A stretch of DNA of 64,000 nucleotides, taken from positions 357,322,900 to 357,386,899 of the forward strand of contig NC_066579.1 in NCBI RefSeq assembly GCF_024323335.1. Direction: 5' to 3'. A program made the position numbers and the translations under genes. Position 1 is the stretch's first letter. Each line of letters begins with the position of its first letter. The notes beneath the pieces were generated by a model. The model saw only the letters and a program-made list of their open reading frames with translations, was not told where the DNA came from and made no database searches. Source of the DNA: Lathyrus oleraceus. Lineage: Eukaryota > Streptophyta > Magnoliopsida > Fabales > Fabaceae. This document shows positions 10,440 through 23,119 of this stretch, one piece after another.

Positions 10440-11222
10440 TATCCGGGCTACGAAAGCTTATCCACCTTAACCTCCCCATCAGACATCAGAATCCGTTCGG
10501 ATTCAGGGTCAAGCCCCTCCTCCAGGATCGGTCACTCTCAATCTTTCGATTGGAGCACCTCGAGATGTCCTCATCAGGGAACTCAAACTTCATCGGTTGA
10601 TAATCCTCAACGGGTTGCGGGGCGATGTAATCAGACAATACACCCCTTTGATTGCTTTCTGAGCGGTGTACTGAATATCGCATTCAATCAAAATCATTGG
10701 CCCTTTCGCAACCTGTCCGGTCATTGCTGGCCCTTCAAAAATCTACCTGATCAGATCCATCTCGAAATCCACAAAGTGATATGAACCAGCATATACTGTC
10801 TCAGTCGGCGAGCAGCCTATGCCAAAGCACATCAAGTTCCCCGAGCAGTGAGTGTATTGTTTCACAGTCGGTAAACTTTTTGCTAAGGTAAATTGCATGC
10901 TCTTTTCGACAAGACTCGTCATGCTGACCCAATACACCTCGTAGACCCCTCGAAGGCCGTCAAGTACCAGATTAACAATTGCTCCTTCCACAGGAGACAT
11001 CGGAATCAGAGGTTCCTGCAACTTAATCTTTCATTTTTTCAATGCCCCTTGGCAATCATTATTTCACCTGACCGTTCGATTTTTTCTTTCTCAGCTTGAA
11101 TGGGTTCCCACGTGGCTGTTAGGTGAGATGTGAACCATGACATGTAGTTCAATCTACCCAGGAGACCACGAACCTCTCTTTCCATTTTCGGTTCAGGCAT
11201 TTCTTGTTTTTCTTTTACTTTA

Positions 11223-11256
<34 letters not shown>

Positions 11257-11890
11257 CAGGATCAACCTCGATTCCTCTCTGACAATGAACCCCAACATCT
11301 TACCGGATTGCACTCTGATAGCGTACTTTCTCGAATTCAACCTCAGTCCGAATTGTCTCAACCGGTCAAACGACTTGCCCCGGTCTGCCAGATGCCCCTC
11401 TCCTGTTTGGGACTTTGCTATCATGTCATATCATTCAATTTCATGATGAATCATATCATGAAACAAAGTCACTCTGCTACGTGGCACCGACGTTCTGCTC
11501 CTCTAGAGGATAGTCTTCTTTTTATGGTAGCTTGTGCACAACGATATCTGTATCCGACCCTGGCATATCCTGACATGACCAGGCGAAGGTATCCACCTGC
11601 TCTTTCAACAGGACTACCATTCTGCTCTCGACTCGCCTCTGAAGCGGCTCCAATTTCTGCTTCCTTTCTGACCTCGGCGGCGCTTGGAATAACAACCTCA
11701 ACCCGCTCCTCGTGCGGCTGAATCACCTTCTCCTCTTGTTTCAACAACCTGGCTAATCTTCCAGCAGATCACAATCTTCTTCGCCTTCTTCTTCGGCATG
11801 ATAGATCGGTTTGTCGAAGTCATATGAGGTGTAACCAAATTGTTATCAACGAGATCCGGAGAATTATTTTTGAATTCGGAACGAGACAAA
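10440..11890 (-). pseudogene. Degraded pol (leader, RT and RNase H fragments) of element A
   Basis: Fragments in changing frames. Around 11469-11747 is the acidic pol leader (KQEEKVIQPHEE). Around 11255-11424 are the end of RT (DMIAKSQT) and LGFIVRE. Around 11040-11215 is the RT connection (EVRGLLGRLNYMSWF). At 10743-11021 is decayed RNase H (EPLIPMSPVEGAIVNL). Only AQKAIKG-like scraps remain down to 10440. The RT palm with VDYRDLN and the FxDGFSGYNQ region is missing: the text jumps from the leader to just past the YVDD region. A 30-base poly-T interrupts it. No acceptor like the ATGCAG of other elements was found upstream. Confidence 0.85.
11225..11254. repeat. 30-nt homopolymer (T on plus strand) inside the RT remnant of A
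   Basis: Thirty consecutive T. It replaces codons that in related copies encode the stretch after VDPAKVK. In element sense it is poly-A. It could be slippage expansion of an A-rich lysine codon run. Length may be unreliable in the assembly. Confidence 0.9.
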
Positions 11891-12152
11891 TCAAAAAAAA
11901 AAAAAGAGAAAAATGAAAATAAACATTGCCATTTTTATTTGTTTTTAAACTGCAAAAATAAATGAAAAACAGGGAACACCGCTTTTTGACTGAAAAACAT
12001 CCATTTATTAATGATGCAGAAATGCAAAATATGAACATGAGGTGACCCTTACAATGAACCATTACGTGTCGGGAAACACGCATGGCTTTCATGCAGATAA
12101 AACTGAAAACAAGAAATATTACTCTTCCGGACGAGTGACAGTGCTGATCTTT

Positions 12153-13412
12153 TTAAGCCTTCCAGTTTCCTGGTACACACGATTTTATCCACGATTCCAG
12201 CTCGCGGTCACCATCAATCTCTTCACTCACTGCATAGGTGCAATCCGAATCTAGCATTCCGGCACTGACAAAGGTGAACGACGGACGACGTCCTCCATTC
12301 TGCCCAGACAACCTTTGATCTGGCTGATAGCCAATCCCAAACATGTCCGACTTTACCACAATGCCTATGAATTTTCCCCAGCCTGGGATCCCTCCATTTC
12401 TCAACATTTCCAGTGCCTGTTTGTAAGAAGACACAGACGGTTTTTTCTCTTTTCCAATACCAATGGCATTTTCCACCATGACGGCTTCAGCTACCAGACT
12501 GGGTGTTTCAAATTTTCCACCGTCCATTTCCACCCCCTTCATCTTCTGGGTCATATCCCCCATCAGTACACCCCCCTCTACGGCGACGGCCGCACAACAA
12601 GTATCAACACTAGGGAAAGCTCCCTCCTTCCTCCGAGGTTTTGGGACCACAGGCCTTGGAGCTTTTAACTGATCCCCATTCACCAACCCAACCGTCTTAC
12701 TATCCTCAGAAATTGCATTCATCCCCATCTGACCATGCGCGGGCATGTGATCAGCATTAACGTTTGGAAATTGTGCAAAATTAATGGCCTTGGAATCCAC
12801 CAGGTCTTGGACAGCATGCTTAAAAGCTCTACAACCCTCAATGCTATGTCCAGACGCACCGGAATGGAATTCACACTTGGCATTCTCATCGTAGTTGGCT
12901 GGCCTCTGATCAGGTTTTAACGGAGCTAATGTCCTCAACTATACCATTCCGAGATCTTTCAACTTCTTCAACAGAAGAGCATACGGTATGGGTGGCTTAT
13001 CAAATTGACGATCAACCCCCTTTCCTCTTACTTGGTTCCCAGCTCTCTGTGCTCCCGGGTGAGGTGACGAATATCTCTGTGGTGCAGGCGAACTACCAAC
13101 AGGAATAGTTACAGTGGCAGCATAAGGGTGATAGCGATCCCTACCGCGTTCTTTCTTTGCCGGCACACCAATTGGCTCAACCTCTTTCTTAAGCTGACCA
13201 CTGCTAGGGGGTTTCTCTGTTATGGCGACCGAGGGATTTGTTACTTCGAATGGCGGAGCCTTTCCCAGAACTTTCTCCACCATCAGCCACTTCTCAATTT
13301 TTTTCAATCTCTCAGCCATGGCTTTCTGCCCCAAGGCAAGCCCTTGCACAACACTGAACAAATCCCTCACCATCTCTTTCAGTTCGAGGATGTCGGCGTT
13401 GGGAGGATCCAT
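12153..13412 (-). pseudogene. Shortened gag polyprotein of element A (capsid core and protease missing)
   Basis: Starts at the ATG at 13412 (MDPPNADILELKEMV). The N-terminal helical region with VVQGLALGQ matches gag of D. The central capsid region, present in C and D (DSLxGAxxxWYM, FVKQYxYNxDMAPDR), is absent: the frame jumps from the PPF..VTNPS segment to YHPYAATVTIPVG. After an in-frame TAG at 12939-12941 it continues with the C-x2-H-x5-H-x4-C motif (CEFHSGASGHSIEGC), and later the GIGYQP tail. No DTG protease motif exists. A frameshift near the end (stop 12153-12155) precedes the usual GAGTAA end at 12119-12124. Confidence 0.88.
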
Positions 13413-14620
13413 CAGTTTGGATTTGTTGCCCCTAGCAGGATATCTGAGCAGACAAGCTATGCGCACCGGTTGACACCTACAAAACAGCAAATGGGTTAAT
13501 ATGCATGAATGCAACGTCCATCCATATGAGGAAGACTCTGTCCTTCGATCCTGGTTTCATCGAGACAGATAATATTTTGACACCCACATTCTGAAATTCA
13601 AGATGTCTCTCAACCAGATTCTCAATCAATAATACTCCCCATATGGCTGGACATAGGTTCGATGCAGATGAATGCAAAATGAGAATGATGCAGATGTATG
13701 AATGCAATGCATTGCCATCCTCCAAGTCCTCTGATCGTCAACTGTCGCTCTGAGTCACAACCCTGATTTCTGAACCGATCACAACCATCTGAAGTCTGGT
13801 TAACCACAAATCCGACTCAAGGGTTCCGAAATAAACGGAAGAAAGATACATCATCATCATCACCAGACCATCTCTGAGTTGATACCCATAACCATCTGAA
13901 TCGGCCCGGGGAATCCTGAAATAAACGGATCCCCACTGATAAATAACTCGGACAGCACTCCGGCGTCTCAGAAATAAATGGCCATAAATCCGACTTATAA
14001 ATAGGACTCTGATCCACGGAACAAAAAATCACCATCTGTGTCACCATCTGAACATGCATCTGAAAGAATCACCCTCCCCTCACAGGTAAATTCTAATCAG
14101 GTCATCCTAAGGCGGATAATAGCCTCGACAATCGGGCGGGGATACTCAATGGGTTTGCCCTTTCGGGTGTGCCATTGTAGCTCCCTTAAGATCGTCTAAG
14201 CCAAAGATCCGGGAAATGATCGGTCACCGAAGTCAACAGCTCAAAAGAGATAAAACTCAACCATAGTGGAAACTCCACAAGGAAGAGCCCTCTCAGAAGA
14301 ACCTCGTCCGGCTTGTGGTATGTCACGTCACAACAATCATGTCAACCCAACATGTGAAGAACGTGAGACCACACTAATCCTAGGTGTATACTCGGGCCTG
14401 GGTTTTAGCCCCACTCAGAACACCCACCCCAAAACAGAGGAACCACCTGCACAGAGGACGGCAACATGATAGTATGATGCATGCAGACATTAATGCAAAT
14501 ATATACACAGTCAGAATAATAAATGCAATAAATAAAGCGGCACAAGCAACCTAAACTATCCTAGAACGCTAGGAAGGACTCGCTTAGGGAAGATGGACCA
14601 GCACAGGTCAACATCCAAGT
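13413..14620 (-). other. Leader (5' UTR) of element A
   Basis: About 1.2 kb between PBS and gag without an ORF1. It contains GAAATAAACGGA-type repeats near 13828, 13918 and 13971 and an ATG/TGCA-rich stretch near 13660-13720. It does not resemble the leader shared by C and D. Confidence 0.75.
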
Positions 14621-14637
14621 CCCCAGCAGAGTCGCCA
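14621..14637 (-). other. Primer-binding site of element A
   Basis: Plus strand CCCCAGCAGAGTCGCCA; in element sense TGGCGACTCTGCTGGGG. This is complementary to a tRNA 3' end including CCA, reported as tRNA-Arg for Ogre. It is separated from the 5' LTR by two bases (GC). Confidence 0.93.
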
Positions 14638-15904
14638 GCTGTCGCATCCGCGAAAAAACAACCGGCGGGCTGAAACAAAAAACAACACAGAGCCGCCACT
14701 GCGCGTTATTTATCCCAAGATAGGGAAAGGAAACGCTCAGAGAAACCTGGAAAGGAAATGGTCTTGCGACCAAAGAGAAAGGGTAAGGGAGTCGGTTACG
14801 CAAGGGGAAGGTATTAGCACCCCTCACGTCCGTCGTACTCGACGGGATCCACGTTCTAAGAAAAGAAAAGGTTGCTAAACATCACACACACACACAGGGA
14901 ACGCAGGTGGGGTTAAGAGAAGGGAGCTCGATAGGACGTCGCATCCTATGCCTACGTATCTCGTCTGGAACGAGAATCAGAGCTGCCGTAGTTCGGCTCA
15001 CGCACGCCAAACAAGACACACCGGCAAACATGGAGCCTGAATGCCAATCACTGGACTTACATCAGCATCCGAACCAAAACACACACCAGAAGGCAAACGG
15101 GGAGTCCGACCGCCAATCACTGGACTTATATCGGCATCCGAACCAAAACACACGCAAGAAGATAACAAGCAAACACACGCAAAAAAGAAAAAAAGGTGCC
15201 CGGAGAGACCTCGCACGGTCTCCTGCCTACATACATCGTCTGGAACGAGGATCAGGGCGATGTAGTTCCCCCTAAAGGGGAAGGAAGACTAGCCAGAAAC
15301 CAAGGGAAGACACACTACCAGGGAGCTGTACTCGAGCCTAGTGTTGTCATGCATCATTGCCCTACGTTGAGGTTTCTACCTACTTGCACAACTGCAAGCT
15401 AATCCTATCCAGGAAAACAAGCATACAAGCATACAAGCAAACATCATTTCAAATATTCACAAAGCACACACTATAACCAGTCAAGTGAGGCTCAAACAAT
15501 GGGTTTGACTGCCGAAGCAAGTCATCTGTACATGGGTAGTATTCGCTCTTAACCTTGCCATTGCGGGGCTAAGGTGGAGCAGATGAAAGGTGAGTGAAGA
15601 TTAGACTTCAACGCTCTTATCCCTGACCAGGGAGAACTTCAGACAAAGGAGCGTGGGTCCAGAATGGAGGGACCCTTCTACGCTCAAAGACTCTGACTCG
15701 ATTGTGCAACAGCACAAGATCTTGGGTTTGTGTCCCAATGCATCAACACACAGCCGTGTGAGCAGAGGGACGACTCACAGAATAGTGGGGGATAGATTGC
15801 ATATCCCTTTGATCCACCAATTGCCTCATAGAGGTCTTCACCTGCTTGGGCACAAATGTAAACAACCACAAACATCGCCTCTTAAGGAGGACTTCAGACA
15901 GTTG

Positions 15905-15926
15905 CCTGGCCAAGTAACAGGCCAGG
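15905..15926 (-). other. Conserved LTR hairpin (A, 5' LTR)
   Basis: Same CCTGGCC...GGCCAGG inverted repeat as at 2333-2354. It lies about 2.3 kb downstream of the TATA-like box in element sense, so it is probably transcribed. Confidence 0.7.
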
Positions 15927-18217
15927 TCTTCCAGACTACATGAAGAATAGAAGTCCTACCTCAAGTGGTTTAAAAACCAAGCAGCAGCAAGCAAGTTCTT
16001 AAAGAACTGTAAGCGACTAAATGTACCTGAAATCAATCAAGTATCATCAGTACTCAGACAAACCAACAATAAACAGCAAAAGTCAATCTATACAGACAAC
16101 ACAAGTTAATGCACACAAGTGCAAGCTATAAGCTCAAGCTCAAGCATCAATCCCTACAAAACAAAGTCATGTTAGTTCATAAACACCAACCAAACTCAAT
16201 TCAAATTGCCTTGAAGCAATCTCCTTAAGCATTGTGCATTTCATCCTGAAAATCCACACCAAATGTGAGAAACTAGACCACTAGGCCAAGCCTAGGGTCC
16301 AAAGGGATAAAAAAATCTAAACAGCAAGCCAAACCAATCCAAAATCAAATTAAAACCATTCAAAAGCAAATGCAATTGGTCCCATGCTTATACCATTCAC
16401 CAATATCAATTCATGCACAATATACCACAAACTAGGTCAAATACAACACCAAAAGTCCAAACAGAATGACTTCAATCAAAGGCATACCAAACCAATTCCA
16501 AAAATCCTCAAATAATTCACACCTAAACAGGACACAATCAACAAGTAGCATGTCAATTTTCAGCTCAATTGGACAAAATAAAGTAGGTTAATGAAAATCA
16601 AAAAGTCCAGACACAATTATGTAAGCCAATTCAAGACATCCAAGCAAGCATCCATTTCAATAATTCATAAAACAATGACAACAATTAAGAAATGAATGGG
16701 ACCAAAACTATGATGTCCTATAATGTGTCTACAATCCACATATCAAATTTCATATTCATCCAGTACCATATGAGAATTTCACAAGCCAAATGCCAACATG
16801 TGTCACACAATGTCACCAAATGAGCATACAGTGAAGAAAATTATCAATCAAATTGAAAACTCCATCAAAAGTTCCAGAAAAAATCACATGTTATCTTGAC
16901 ACATCACTGATCATTCATGCAAAAAATTGGCTCAATCAAACATTTCTAGGCCAGGCAAATAAAATCAGAAAGTTGACCTAGCTTGGTGTGACACAAATTG
17001 TCACACCTTACTTCAAAAAATTATATCTAATCAACCAAGTATCCAAAATTCACAAACTATACATGGAAATCACCATCAACATGTCCAGAACAAGCACAAA
17101 ATATTTCATTCATTTCTTTGGAAGTATGAGCATTTCATGAAGGATATGGTGAAACATGTAAAAATATACACATGAACAAAATCAATAGGCCAATCAAATT
17201 TCCACACGTGCAAAAATTTCACAGAAATCATCATAAAATTCTACACATTCTCATGAGCATGGCACAAAAAATTTCACAAAATTTGGATGATTTTTGAGTG
17301 AGTTATCAATTTTCTAAGTTGTGGTAACAAAATGTAAAATGAAATGAAAAAGAAATGAAATAATATACTTAATTAAATCTGGAAATGGCATTGTTGTAAT
17401 ATTAAACAACTCGGCCAAAACGGCGCCGTTTCAATTAGAACAGTGGCGCCTTCCTATTGGTTGAAGCACGGCGGGAAACACAATTTGAAAATGGAAAAGG
17501 ACACGAGCAGATCAAACACGGCCTATGCTTCGTTCTTCCTCAAAAACTCACGCGAATTCCAGAAATCGCCAGGAACAAATCTTAACCAAACGCATCGTGC
17601 TTATAGTCATTAGAATCGTCTTCCAACAAGGAGTACGAATATGTAAACAATTTAACCTAACTCTAAGCATAGCGACGGGATCGAGCAAAATAAGATACGA
17701 GCACTAAACTTCAAATCGCGATAACTCAACCTACAGTTAATCATTTCACAAACCACAACTCGCATGATGTTCTACGTTGAATGATCTTTCTAACGCATAT
17801 CACAATTAAAGAAACCATGAGATTCGAAATCTGACCTTGTGTTAATGGCAGAGGTTGTTCTTGAGGTGTTTGGCTCCAATGATCCAAAACAGATGAAGGA
17901 GTAGCTTTAGGAAGATGATTGGAACTCGTAGCTAAGCTCAAAGTTGATCCAAGTGAAAGAAATCTTCAAATGCCATTGATGCACATACTTTGGACAGCTG
18001 CGATTTGGAAGCTTTTGGCAATGGAGAAGTCAAAACAGATGGAGATCTTGATCCAAGGAAGATGAAGCAACAAGAATTTCGTGAAATGATGAAGAATTGA
18101 TGAAGTTTTGTCGAATTTGGTTCTTGAAGCTTCTTGATGAATTTGGAGAATTGGAGGGAAAATCAGTTAGAAAACTTTGTGAATTGTGATTGTAATCAAC
18201 ATTCAGTTATGATTAAG

Positions 18218-18225
18218 CTTTTATA
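18218..18225 (-). promoter_or_regulatory. TATA-like box in 5' LTR of A
   Basis: Minus-strand TATAAAAG, the copy positioned to drive the element transcript. Evidence is motif and position only. Confidence 0.5.
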
Positions 18226-19634
18226 CTTCCACTTAATCATATTCTTAATCACCAATTAACCAAAAATGAAAGTGATTAGCTTAATGCAATTTTCTTAAGG
18301 CAAGGGCAAAATTGGTATTTCACATAGGGCTCTGTGACAGCTGTATGACAGCTCACACACTCTCCAAATACCAGTTGTGGTGTGTTGGCACTTGTCTCAT
18401 GGCAATTGGCTTTGTAATTTTCATTTTCAACATGCTATGCCAAAATATGCAATTTCAAGTGCAATTCCAAAATGACTTAGTCAAATATTGCACTTTGCAA
18501 GCTTGTGACAGTTCAAACCATCTTCAATTGGCATATGTGAGGTGTTGCAAAAACTCCCATGCCAAAATTCCCATTATTTCTCAACTTGGACCATTTTGCC
18601 CTTGACTTTTTAATTGTGCACTTGAAAATTGACCTTTTGCATTGACCATTTTTGATGAATTCCAATTATGCACCATGAAAGTACATGTTAAATGGAGTTT
18701 GCTCATAAAAAGATCACTCATTTTGGACACTCCATGTGAAAGTTATGCCCCTCTGATTATAGGTTTTTTTTGAAATTGAATGGACCATAACTTGCCAACC
18801 ATACATGGGATTTTCATGTTCTTGGACTTTTTCGAAAGGTGAGACCAAGATCTACAACTTTCATGTTGAACAAATTTTCATTTGAAGCTTCCTTGGACAT
18901 GTAATTTTGAGGTCAAAAACTTTCCATTTTTGGAAACTTCCATTACAAGTCACTTTCTATTTTTGGCAATTTTTGTTCTGACTTTATTTTCTCCATTCTT
19001 GAGCTTTGCAATATCAAATAACACTTGTTCCAACATGAATGAAGTGTATCCAACTCTCTCCCACCTCCAAATCCATAAAATCAAGCACAGTTGACCACAA
19101 TTGACTTTTTCAACTGATAGATGAATTTGGCAATGCACTGATCAATCTGAGCCCCAATTCTCTGATGAAATGGCTCAAGGGTGAAACCCTAGCCTCAATA
19201 AGCTCAAAATAATCACATGATGATCCCCATATTCATCATAGACCCCATCTCCTTGCTATGCCCTGATTGGCCCAATGCACCTGATTAGGGTTGACCAGTG
19301 GTCAAAACCCTAATCTCAAGGACTATGCTCCAATACTTGATGATGACAAACCATGATGATGATGATGAATCATTTCAATCAAGATGAAAACCAATCTCCT
19401 TGAGAATCACAAAACCCTAATTTGGACCTCCACATCCTCAGATGATTAATGACCAGTCCAATGAAACCCTAGCTTGCACCATGACCTCCTATCTTCTGAT
19501 CAAGACTTAAGAGGATGACTTGCACAATGTAACCACATGATATGCAATATGCAATTCCTAATGACCTACAAATGATATGCAATATGTTAGCTAGTCCCAA
19601 GAGAGGAGGGCAAATTTTGAGGTGTTACACCAGT

Positions 19635-20688
19635 CCGAAAGATGACTTCCCATTACCTCACATTGATGTATTGGTTGATAACACTGCTCAATCCTCGGTT
19701 TTCTCTTTCATGGATGGATTTTCTGGCTACAATCAGATCAAGATGGCGCCAGAAGACATGGAAAAGACGACATTCATTACACCTTGGGGTACTTTCTGTT
19801 ATAAGGTGATGCCATTTGGGCTGAAGAATGCCGGTGCTACCTACCAGAGGGCTATGACGACTCTCTTTCATGACATGATGCACAAAGAAATTGAAGTGTA
19901 CGTGGATGATATGATTGCGAAGTCTCAGACAGAAGAGGAGCACTTGGTAAACTTGCAGAAGCTGTTTGAAAGACTGAGAAAATTCAAACTGAGGCTGAAT
20001 CCAAACAAGTGTACGTTCTGAGTGAGATCCGGAAAGCTGTTGGGTTTCATTGTCAGTGAGAAAGGGATTGAGGTTGATCCAGCGAAAGTAAAAAGCTATT
20101 CAAGAAATGCCTGAACCAAGAACAGAAAAGCAGGTTCGTGGGTTTTTAGGGAGGTTGAACTACATTGCACGGTTCGTATCTCACCTAACTGCCACGTGTG
20201 AACCGATATTCAAACTGCTAAGAAAAGATCAAGCAATCAGGTGGAACAATGATTGTCAGAAAGCTTTTGACAAGATAAAAGAATATTTGCAGAAACCTCC
20301 AATCCTCATACCTCCAGTTCCTGGGAGGCCTCTAATAATGTACCTTTCAGTAACTGAGAATTCGATGGGGTGTGTATTGGGACAGCATGACGAGTCTAGT
20401 CGAAAAGAGCATGCAATATACTATCTTAGCAAAAAGTTCACCGACTGTGAAACAAGATATTCACTGCTCGAGAAAACTTACTGTGCTTTGGCATGGGCTG
20501 CTCGCCGACTGAGACAGTATATGCTGAACCATACTACCTTGTTGATTTCTAAGATGGATCCAGTGAAGTACATCTTTGAAAAGCCGGCTCTCACCGGACG
20601 AGTGGCTCGGTGGCAGATGATTTTGACTGAGTATGACATCCAGTATATGTCGCAAAAGGCCATCAAGGGTAGTATTCTGTCTGATTAA
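19635..20688 (+). pseudogene. RT and first RNase H region of element B (broken)
   Basis: Encodes RT motifs FSFMDGFSGYNQIKMAPEDM, MPFGLKNAGATYQR and EVYVDDMIAKSQ, the catalytic YVDD box, followed by the connection (LGFIVSEKGIEVDPAKVK, VRGFLGRLNYIARF) and a degenerate RNase H with MYLSVTENSMGCVLG and SRKEHAIYYLSKKFTDCETRYS. Breaks visible: TGA at 20019-20021 where relatives have a glycine codon, one extra A near 20088-20094 shifting frame, and TAA at 20686-20688 where relatives have tyrosine or histidine. The upstream part is across element A, at 508-1064. Confidence 0.92.
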
Positions 20689-21160
20689 CTTGCCGAGCAA
20701 CCGATTGAGGACTATCAGCCGATGATGTTTGAATTCCCTGATGAAGACATCATGTATCTGAAGATGAAAGATTGTGAAGAGCCTCTTGTCGAGGAAGGAC
20801 TGGATCCTGATGACAAGTGGAAACTGATGTTTGATGGGGCAGTTAATGTGAATGGAAATGGTGTTGGGGCAGTACTTATCAATCCTAAAGGTGCGCACTT
20901 ACCTTTTTCTGCCAAATTGACCTTTGAGGTAACCAACAACGAGGCTGAGTACGAAACTTGTATCATGGGGATTGAAGAAGCCATCGATCCGAGGATCAAA
21001 ACTCTGGACATTTATGGAGATTCCGCTCTAGTGATTAACCAAGTCATTGGAGACTGGAATACTCATCAGCCGCATTTGATTCCTTACAGAGATTACATCA
21101 GAAGGATCCTGACTTTCTTCAAGACAGTGAAGTTGTATCATGTACCCCGGATGAAAATCA
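20689..21160 (+). pseudogene. Second (archaeal-type) RNase H of element B
   Basis: Contains LMFDGAVNVNGNGVGAVL, NNEAEYETCIMG and the YGDSALVINQ motif, matching the additional RNase H typical of Tat/Ogre pol, with acidic residues D, E and D visible. One base is missing near 21148 (after YHVPR), so the last catalytic region (MADALATLSSM) lies in the next frame at 21162. Its start depends on readthrough of the stop at 20686. Confidence 0.88.
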
Positions 21161-21161
21161 G

Positions 21162-22109
21162 ATGGCTGATGCTTTGGCTACTTTGTCTTCTATGATTAAA
21201 GTCCATTGGCATAATCATGTACCACACGTTACCGTGAATCGACTCGAGAGGCTTGCGTATGTGTTTGCAGCCGAGTCTGTTGTTGATGAGAAGCCATGGT
21301 ACTATGACATTAAGAATTTCCTCAAAAGCCAGGAGTATCCTGAGGGAGCGTCAAAGAATGACAAGAAGACCCTGAGAAGGCTAGCTAGAAGCTTTTATTT
21401 GAATCAGGATGATGTGTTGTACAAGAGGAACTTTAACATGGTTCTGCTCAGATGCGTGGATAGACACGAAACAGACATGTTAATGCAGGAAGTACACGAG
21501 GGGTCTTTCGGTACACATGCTGGTGGTCATGCAATGTCCAAGAAGTTGTTAAGAGCCGGTTATTACTGGATGACCATGGAATCCGATTGTTTCAAATACG
21601 CTCGGAAATGCCATAAATGCTAGATCTATGCGGATAAAGTGCATGTACCACCAAGCCCTCTGAATGTTATGAACTCGCCTTGGCCATTCGCGATGTGGGG
21701 CATCGATATGATCGGGAAGATTGAACCTACTGCTTCTAATGGACATCGCTTCATCCTGGTCGCGATTGATTACTTCACCAAGTGGGTGGAAGCAGCTTCA
21801 TATGCTAATGTTACCAAGCAGGTGGTTGCCCGATTCATTAAGAAGGAGATTATCTGTCGTTATGGGGTTCCTGAGAGAATCATCACTGATAATGGTTCGA
21901 ATCTCAATAACAAGATGATGAAGGAACTTTGCAGAGATTTCAAGATCGAACACCACAATTCTTCTCCTTACAGACCAAAGATGAATGGTGTTCTAGAGGC
22001 GGAAAACAAGAACATTAAGAAGATTGTGCAGAAGATGGTCGTGACGTACAAGGATTGGCATGAGATGTTGCCTTTCGCTTTGCATGGGTACCGTACCTCG
22101 GTACGTACG
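21162..22109 (+). pseudogene. Integrase N-terminal part and catalytic core of element B, cut by element C
   Basis: After the end of RNase H, the zinc-binding region HEGSFGTHAGGHAMSKK...CHKC is readable, then TAG at 21621-21623 replaces glutamine. The catalytic core follows: WGIDMIG (first D), RIITDNGSNL (second D) and MNGVLEAENKN (E). The frame ends at GYRTSVRT where element C is inserted. The remaining C-terminal half is at 44263-44705. Confidence 0.92.
22105..22109. repeat. Target-site duplication GTACG, left copy (element C)
   Basis: GTACG precedes TGTAGCGG and recurs at 44263-44267 after ...CTTACA. This is integration duplication within the integrase codons of B. Confidence 0.95.
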
Positions 22110-23119
22110 TGTAGCGGTGTATTCGTCGCTATATGATTTATCGATTAAATCATAAGCAAGGTATACAATGATTTTCGAGTCGCCACCACACTTTTATTTA
22201 TCCAAAGGACTGGCTAAAAAGCGAACAAAAGCCTAAGAAGTTTTACACGTAGAAAACTAATAAAAAGATCAGAGAGTCTGGGTAAGGGGTAAATTACGCA
22301 ATGGGAAGGTGTTAGGCACCCACTACGTCCTAGGTACTCCTAGGGAGCCCTTTTCACACTTGTTGTATAAAATTGTTATTTGTTATGAAATATTTATTGT
22401 GCAAACATGATTGGGATGATGAGAAAAGAATATACAATTTTTATTGTTTTTGTGTTCGAACGGATGAACCCGTTGCCTACGTACCTTCCATCAAAGGTAA
22501 GGATCAAAACGCCGTAGTTCGGCTAAAAGATTTCCAAAAGGTGTGTGGATTCAATTTTAAACAATAGCACTGAGGCTCTTCATCATCAATGGGAGAAAAC
22601 TCGACCAAGACCAACATCCACCATGCGAGGATAGCTTCGACGTACTAGAGGGGTTAACCCTGTTTTCAGTACGGAAGTCTTATAGTCGACTCACTAAGGA
22701 TAGGGTGAGGTTTACATCAACCACAATGATAATTGAAACCTATGGCTAATGCATGAAAAGATTTAACAATGGACAAAGCCAAAACAATTGAATGGGTGAA
22801 GTTAATTAATTGTGATTATGAAAGTAGAGTCAAAGTATGATTAAGATTGATTCAAAAGAAGTGTTATGAAATGGAGTTTGAAAAAAAAGTCAAGGACTTG
22901 GGTCCAGGTTTTTAGTTTGAAAAGCATGAAGAAGTTTGCACAATATCTATGTCAAGTTTGAAATCAAAGTGTGAAAAGGTTTAGGACATAATGGGGATGA
23001 ATGGATGAAGATGGATTGTAAAACTTCTTAGAAGGTTCACCTCTTGAGATCATATAGAAGATGATTCAAGTGTGTCCTTTGGAATGGGCAATAAGCAATA
23101 ACAAAATAAACAATCAGAT

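Larger units (their letters stand above)
1070..19629 (-). mobile_element. Element A: young non-autonomous Ogre/Tat retrotransposon, complete with both LTRs
   Basis: An 18,560-bp element bounded by TGT...ACA and flanked by CCAGT. LTRs are 1070-6057 and 14640-19629. In minus orientation the order is 5' LTR, two-base gap, PBS (14637-14621), leader, shortened gag, pol remnants, stem-loop array, long repetitive 3' UTR, PPT, 3' LTR. The LTRs differ by about 27 substitutions and one CA-dinucleotide indel by eye count, so insertion is recent. Yet protease is absent, RT is reduced to fragments and the integrase core is deleted. Movement must have relied on proteins from other elements. It is inserted in element B in opposite orientation. 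Confidence 0.95.
14640..19629 (-). repeat. 5' LTR of element A
   Basis: 4990 bp, partner of 1070-6057. The 2-bp length difference is one extra CA near 14884-14895. It includes the hairpin copy (15905-15926), the 69-bp minisatellite and a U5-end block at its left edge. About 27 substitutions to its partner by eye (for example near 14904, 14962, 15535, 15610, 18540, 18836). Confidence 0.96.
19630..22109 (+). mobile_element. Element B, second segment (RT to integrase)
   Basis: Continuation of B after the right target duplication CCAGT (19630-19634). It holds most of RT, both RNase H regions and the integrase up to the middle of its C-terminal half, and ends at GTACG (22105-22109), the target duplication of element C. 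B resumes at 44263. Confidence 0.95.

Noticed and set aside
14621..14637. tRNA gene fragment
   Set aside because: Only the 17-nt acceptor complement is present, positioned exactly as a PBS in three elements.
19542..20021. 159-aa frame starting inside LTR A and running into RT
   Set aside because: Chance join of the LTR end with B RT codons at the insertion junction; the true RT frame begins across element A.
929..21623. Stops in B as evidence of cytosine-deamination mutation
   Set aside because: The nonsense changes are mixed (G to T, A to T, C to T), so no clear transition bias.
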